The position numbers and the translations under genes were made by a program. Under the pieces are notes generated by a model. The model did not search any database and was not told the origin of the DNA. It was given only the letters and a program-made list of their open reading frames with translations. Shown here in pieces: positions 5,952-7,620 of a stretch of 7,620 nucleotides of DNA (position 1 is its first letter; every line of letters starts with the position of its first letter). The stretch spans positions 1 through 7,620 of the forward strand of contig DASXSF010000072.1 in assembly GCA_036506155.1 (NCBI GenBank). The letters run 5' to 3'. The stretch is from DASXRA01 sp036506155. GTDB taxonomy: Bacteria > Actinomycetota > Actinomycetes > Mycobacteriales > Jatrophihabitantaceae.

Positions 5952-6734
5952 ATGGCCCAGCGCAAGCCGTCCACCACGCCCGCGTCGCGTAAGGCGGCGC
6001 CCAGGTCCGCACCTGCGAAGCGACCGCCGGCGAAGAAGCCGGGCAAGTCGATCGTCAACCAGAAGCAGACGCCCTGGGCGCTGATCGCGACCGTCACGGC
6101 CGTCGTGCTGTTCGCCGCCGCCATCATCGTCTACGCCGTGGTCCACAGCAGCTCGAAGAAGAGCGCCAACGGCGGATGCACAGCGATGATCGGCAACAAT
6201 CCGACGACGTATCTGAACGAGCTGCAGTGCGCCAGAGACATCCAGGGCGTCACGTTCACGCCGCAAGCCAACCGCAACCACGTTCAGGGCACGATCAAGT
6301 ACGACTCCTCCCCGCCTGTCGGTGGCAACCACAGCCAGTACTGGGCGGACTGCACCGGCACGGTGTACGCGGCGGCGCTCGCGAGCGAGAACGCCGTGCA
6401 CATGCTCGAGCACGGCGCCGTGTGGATCACCTACCGGCCCGGCCTGGCGGAGTCCGAGGTCTCGAAGCTGGCGACGTTCGTCGAGGGCAAGGACCGGATG
6501 GCGATGAGCCCGTACCCGAACCTTAAGACGCCGATATCCCTACAGTCATGGGGCTACCAGCTGTTCGTCAACTCGGCGTCAGACCCACGCATCGAGAAGT
6601 TCATTTCCGCTCTGCGCTACAACCCGAAGACGACGCCAGAGCTCGGCGCCACGTGCTCGCAGCCCACGTTCAAGGAGCACCCGAGCACGTTCGGACACCC
6701 ACTGTGGGAGCCCGCATCAGCGGGCACCGGCTGA
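5952..6734 (+). CDS. Membrane-anchored DUF3105 family protein
   Basis: A 260-residue protein of unknown function. Residues 1-40 are a cytosolic tail rich in Lys, Arg, Pro and Ala. One hydrophobic segment at about 42-65 (starting WALIATVTAVVLFAAAIIV) acts as a signal anchor, and the rest is predicted extracytoplasmic. The DUF3105 core is recognised by PPVGGNHSQYW (121-131), then GTVY (136-139) and VHMLEHGAVWITYRPG (149-164). The histidines H127, H150 and H154 are the most striking conserved residues and could bind metal or be catalytic, but this is inference. Cysteines at 76, 93, 134 and 235 lie outside the membrane and could form disulfides. ATG 5952 is chosen for the AAAGG 7 nt upstream and because the tail plus anchor is typical. 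The next gene, DUF305, begins about 20 nt later, so the two are probably cotranscribed and may act on the same substrate at the cell surface. Confidence 0.9.
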   Translation: MAQRKPSTTPASRKAAPRSAPAKRPPAKKPGKSIVNQKQTPWALIATVTAVVLFAAAIIVYAVVHSSSKKSANGGCTAMIGNNPTTYLNELQCARDIQGVTFTPQANRNHVQGTIKYDSSPPVGGNHSQYWADCTGTVYAAALASENAVHMLEHGAVWITYRPGLAESEVSKLATFVEGKDRMAMSPYPNLKTPISLQSWGYQLFVNSASDPRIEKFISALRYNPKTTPELGATCSQPTFKEHPSTFGHPLWEPASAGTG

Positions 6735-6754
6735 GCATCGAGCCCGTGACCACC

Positions 6755-7432
6755 ATGACCGCCGACCTCGACACCGCGACCGACCTCGACACTGACGAGC
6801 CCGCGCCGTCGCGTGGGCTTCGGGCGGTGTTGATCGCCGTGCTCGTCGTAGCCGCGCTCGCGGTCGCCGGCGCGACCGGCTGGCTGCTCGGCGACCGCGG
6901 TTCGGCCTCCGTCAGCGCCTCGTCTGTCGACGCGGGCTTCGCACGGGACATGTCGGCGCACCACGACCAGGCCGTACAGATGGCCGGCTATACGCGTGAC
7001 CACACGAGCAACGAGTCGATCAAACTCCTGGCGTACGACATCGAGACGTCCCAGTACGTCGAGATCGGCCAGATGCAGGGCTGGCTGGACAGCTGGGGTC
7101 TGTCGCGGAGCTCGAGCATTCCCCAGATGTCGTGGATGAGCGGCCACCATCACCTCGAAGCCGACGGGCTGATGCCCGGCATGGCCACCCAGTCGGAGAT
7201 CAACAAGCTACTCAGCCTCACCGGCACTCCGCTGGACATCTACTTCCTGCAGTTGATGATCCGCCATCACCAGGGCGGCATCCCGATGGCGCAGGACGCG
7301 GCGGCGCACGCCGGCCAGTCCTACGTCCGTGATCTCGCGCGGAAGTTGGTACAGAACCAGAGCAACGAGATCGTCACGATGGAGCAACTGCTGCGCCAGC
7401 TGGGTGGGTCGCCGCTACCTGCGCCAGACTGA
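6755..7432 (+). CDS. Membrane-anchored DUF305 family protein, putative metal-binding
   Basis: A 225-residue protein with a short acidic cytosolic tail (1-20), one transmembrane anchor (about 23-45) and an extracytoplasmic DUF305 domain. The domain has two copies of one pattern, DxxFxxxMxxHHxxxxxMA, at 59-77 (H69, H70, M66, M76) and 161-179 (H171, H172, M168, M178). Between them are a GHHH cluster (130-133) and LMPGMAT (139-145). This two-repeat, four-helix ferritin-like layout is typical of the family. The cyanobacterial copper-binding protein CopM has a DUF305 domain, so the His/Met pattern suggests copper or another soft metal; that role is inferred here. The start is uncertain: ATG 6755 is given, but GTG 6746 is in frame and neither has a clear Shine-Dalgarno. 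The frame is open back to 6548, but that is a shadow of the DUF3105 gene. Proximity points to one transcript with DUF3105. Confidence 0.92.
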   Translation: MTADLDTATDLDTDEPAPSRGLRAVLIAVLVVAALAVAGATGWLLGDRGSASVSASSVDAGFARDMSAHHDQAVQMAGYTRDHTSNESIKLLAYDIETSQYVEIGQMQGWLDSWGLSRSSSIPQMSWMSGHHHLEADGLMPGMATQSEINKLLSLTGTPLDIYFLQLMIRHHQGGIPMAQDAAAHAGQSYVRDLARKLVQNQSNEIVTMEQLLRQLGGSPLPAPD

Positions 7433-7449
7433 TGACTACAGGTACGCTG

Positions 7450-7476
7450 CGCATTTGGGCGGGCTGCCCAAGTGCG
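7450..7476 (+). terminator. Strong hairpin after the DUF305 gene, probable U-less terminator
   Basis: CGCATTTGGGC (7450-7460), loop GGGCT, then GCCCAAGTGCG (7466-7476) pair over 11 bp with a single U-G wobble. It begins 17 nt after the DUF305 stop and is followed by no U-tract. Hairpins without U-tracts are commonly proposed as terminators in high-GC actinobacteria. A second, weaker hairpin follows at once (AGCCC 7480-7484 with GGGCT 7492-7496). Together they would separate the DUF305 transcript from the tRNA gene. Confidence 0.55.
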
Positions 7477-7528
7477 ACCAGCCCTCGTTCCGGGCTTCGC
7501 GGCAGGGAGGCCCATATCGGACGGCTGC

Positions 7529-7534
7529 TACCCT
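7529..7534 (+). promoter_or_regulatory. Putative -10 box of the tRNA-Arg gene (TACCCT)
   Basis: TACCCT matches TANNNT and lies 12 nt before the first base of the tRNA, so transcription would start a few nucleotides upstream of the mature 5' end. The -35 region near 7506-7511 does not resemble TTGACA, so the call rests on position and the -10 box alone. Confidence 0.4.
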
Positions 7535-7546
7535 GACGTAGTTCCG

Positions 7547-7618
7547 GCCCCCGTAGCTCAGGGGATAGAGCACCGCCCTCCGGAGGCGGGAGCGCAGGTT
7601 CGAATCCTGCCGGGGGCG
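7547..7618 (+). tRNA. tRNA-Arg (anticodon CCG)
   Basis: A complete cloverleaf. Acceptor stem GCCCCCG (7547-7553) with CGGGGGC (7611-7617); D arm GCTC/GAGC (7556-7559, 7568-7571); anticodon stem CCGCC (7573-7577) with GGCGG (7585-7589) around the loop CTCCGGA, placing anticodon CCG at 7580-7582; 4-nt variable loop; T arm GCAGG/CCTGC with loop TTCGAAT; discriminator G at 7618. It decodes CGG, a common Arg codon in high-GC genomes. The next two bases are CC at the window edge, so a CCA end may be encoded, but the last base is outside. Its partner enzyme, ArgRS, is encoded about 1.7 kb away on the other strand. Confidence 0.97.
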
Positions 7619-7620
7619 CC

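Noticed and set aside
6548..7432. DUF305 gene starting at 6548
   Set aside because: The first 60 or more codons are DUF3105 coding sequence in another frame. The anchor and acidic tail begin after 6746/6755.
7432..7536. 34-codon frame starting in a TGATG overlap with the DUF305 stop
   Set aside because: It covers both terminator-like hairpins and the tRNA promoter, has no Shine-Dalgarno of its own and no recognisable composition. The overlap is likely chance.

Overview
The window is high-GC, tightly packed bacterial chromosome that reads as Actinomycetota. The protein sequences (ThrC ending in LGLA, ArgRS ending in GVTAPERM, a LysA with an N-terminal extension carrying HPAGPRHADVLPE) and the gene order argS-lysA-hom-thrC match the arrangement known from Mycobacterium and other actinobacteria. 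I cannot name a genus from the sequence alone.

Left part (1-339): tandem 89-bp repeats, three full units and one partial, run from the window edge into the stop codon of thrC. The expected next gene, thrB, is not seen here. Left-centre (333-5828, minus strand): argS, lysA, hom and thrC form one operon-like block. lysA/hom overlap by 4 nt and hom/thrC by 8 nt. The only real gap, between argS and lysA, is filled by a 100-bp nested inverted-repeat element that also contains a 41-codon ORF. The block couples arginyl-tRNA charging with three aspartate-family steps: diaminopimelate to lysine, aspartate semialdehyde to homoserine, and phosphohomoserine to threonine.

Right part (5829-7620, plus strand): a 123-bp divergent promoter region is followed by two genes for membrane-anchored extracytoplasmic proteins (DUF3105, then DUF305 with paired HH/Met motifs), a strong hairpin that probably ends this transcript, and tRNA-Arg(CCG) at the edge.

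The points most worth a second look are: (i) the 89-bp tandem repeat and the argS-lysA palindrome share GATGAGC/GCTCATC arms, and each abuts a stop codon in the context GTGATGAGCG; (ii) the ArgRS carries TLAS where the class I HIGH-type signature is expected; (iii) a TAGGAT -10 box sits 7 nt before the argS GTG, which suggests a leaderless transcript. I see no defence system, CRISPR array, transposase or phage gene.
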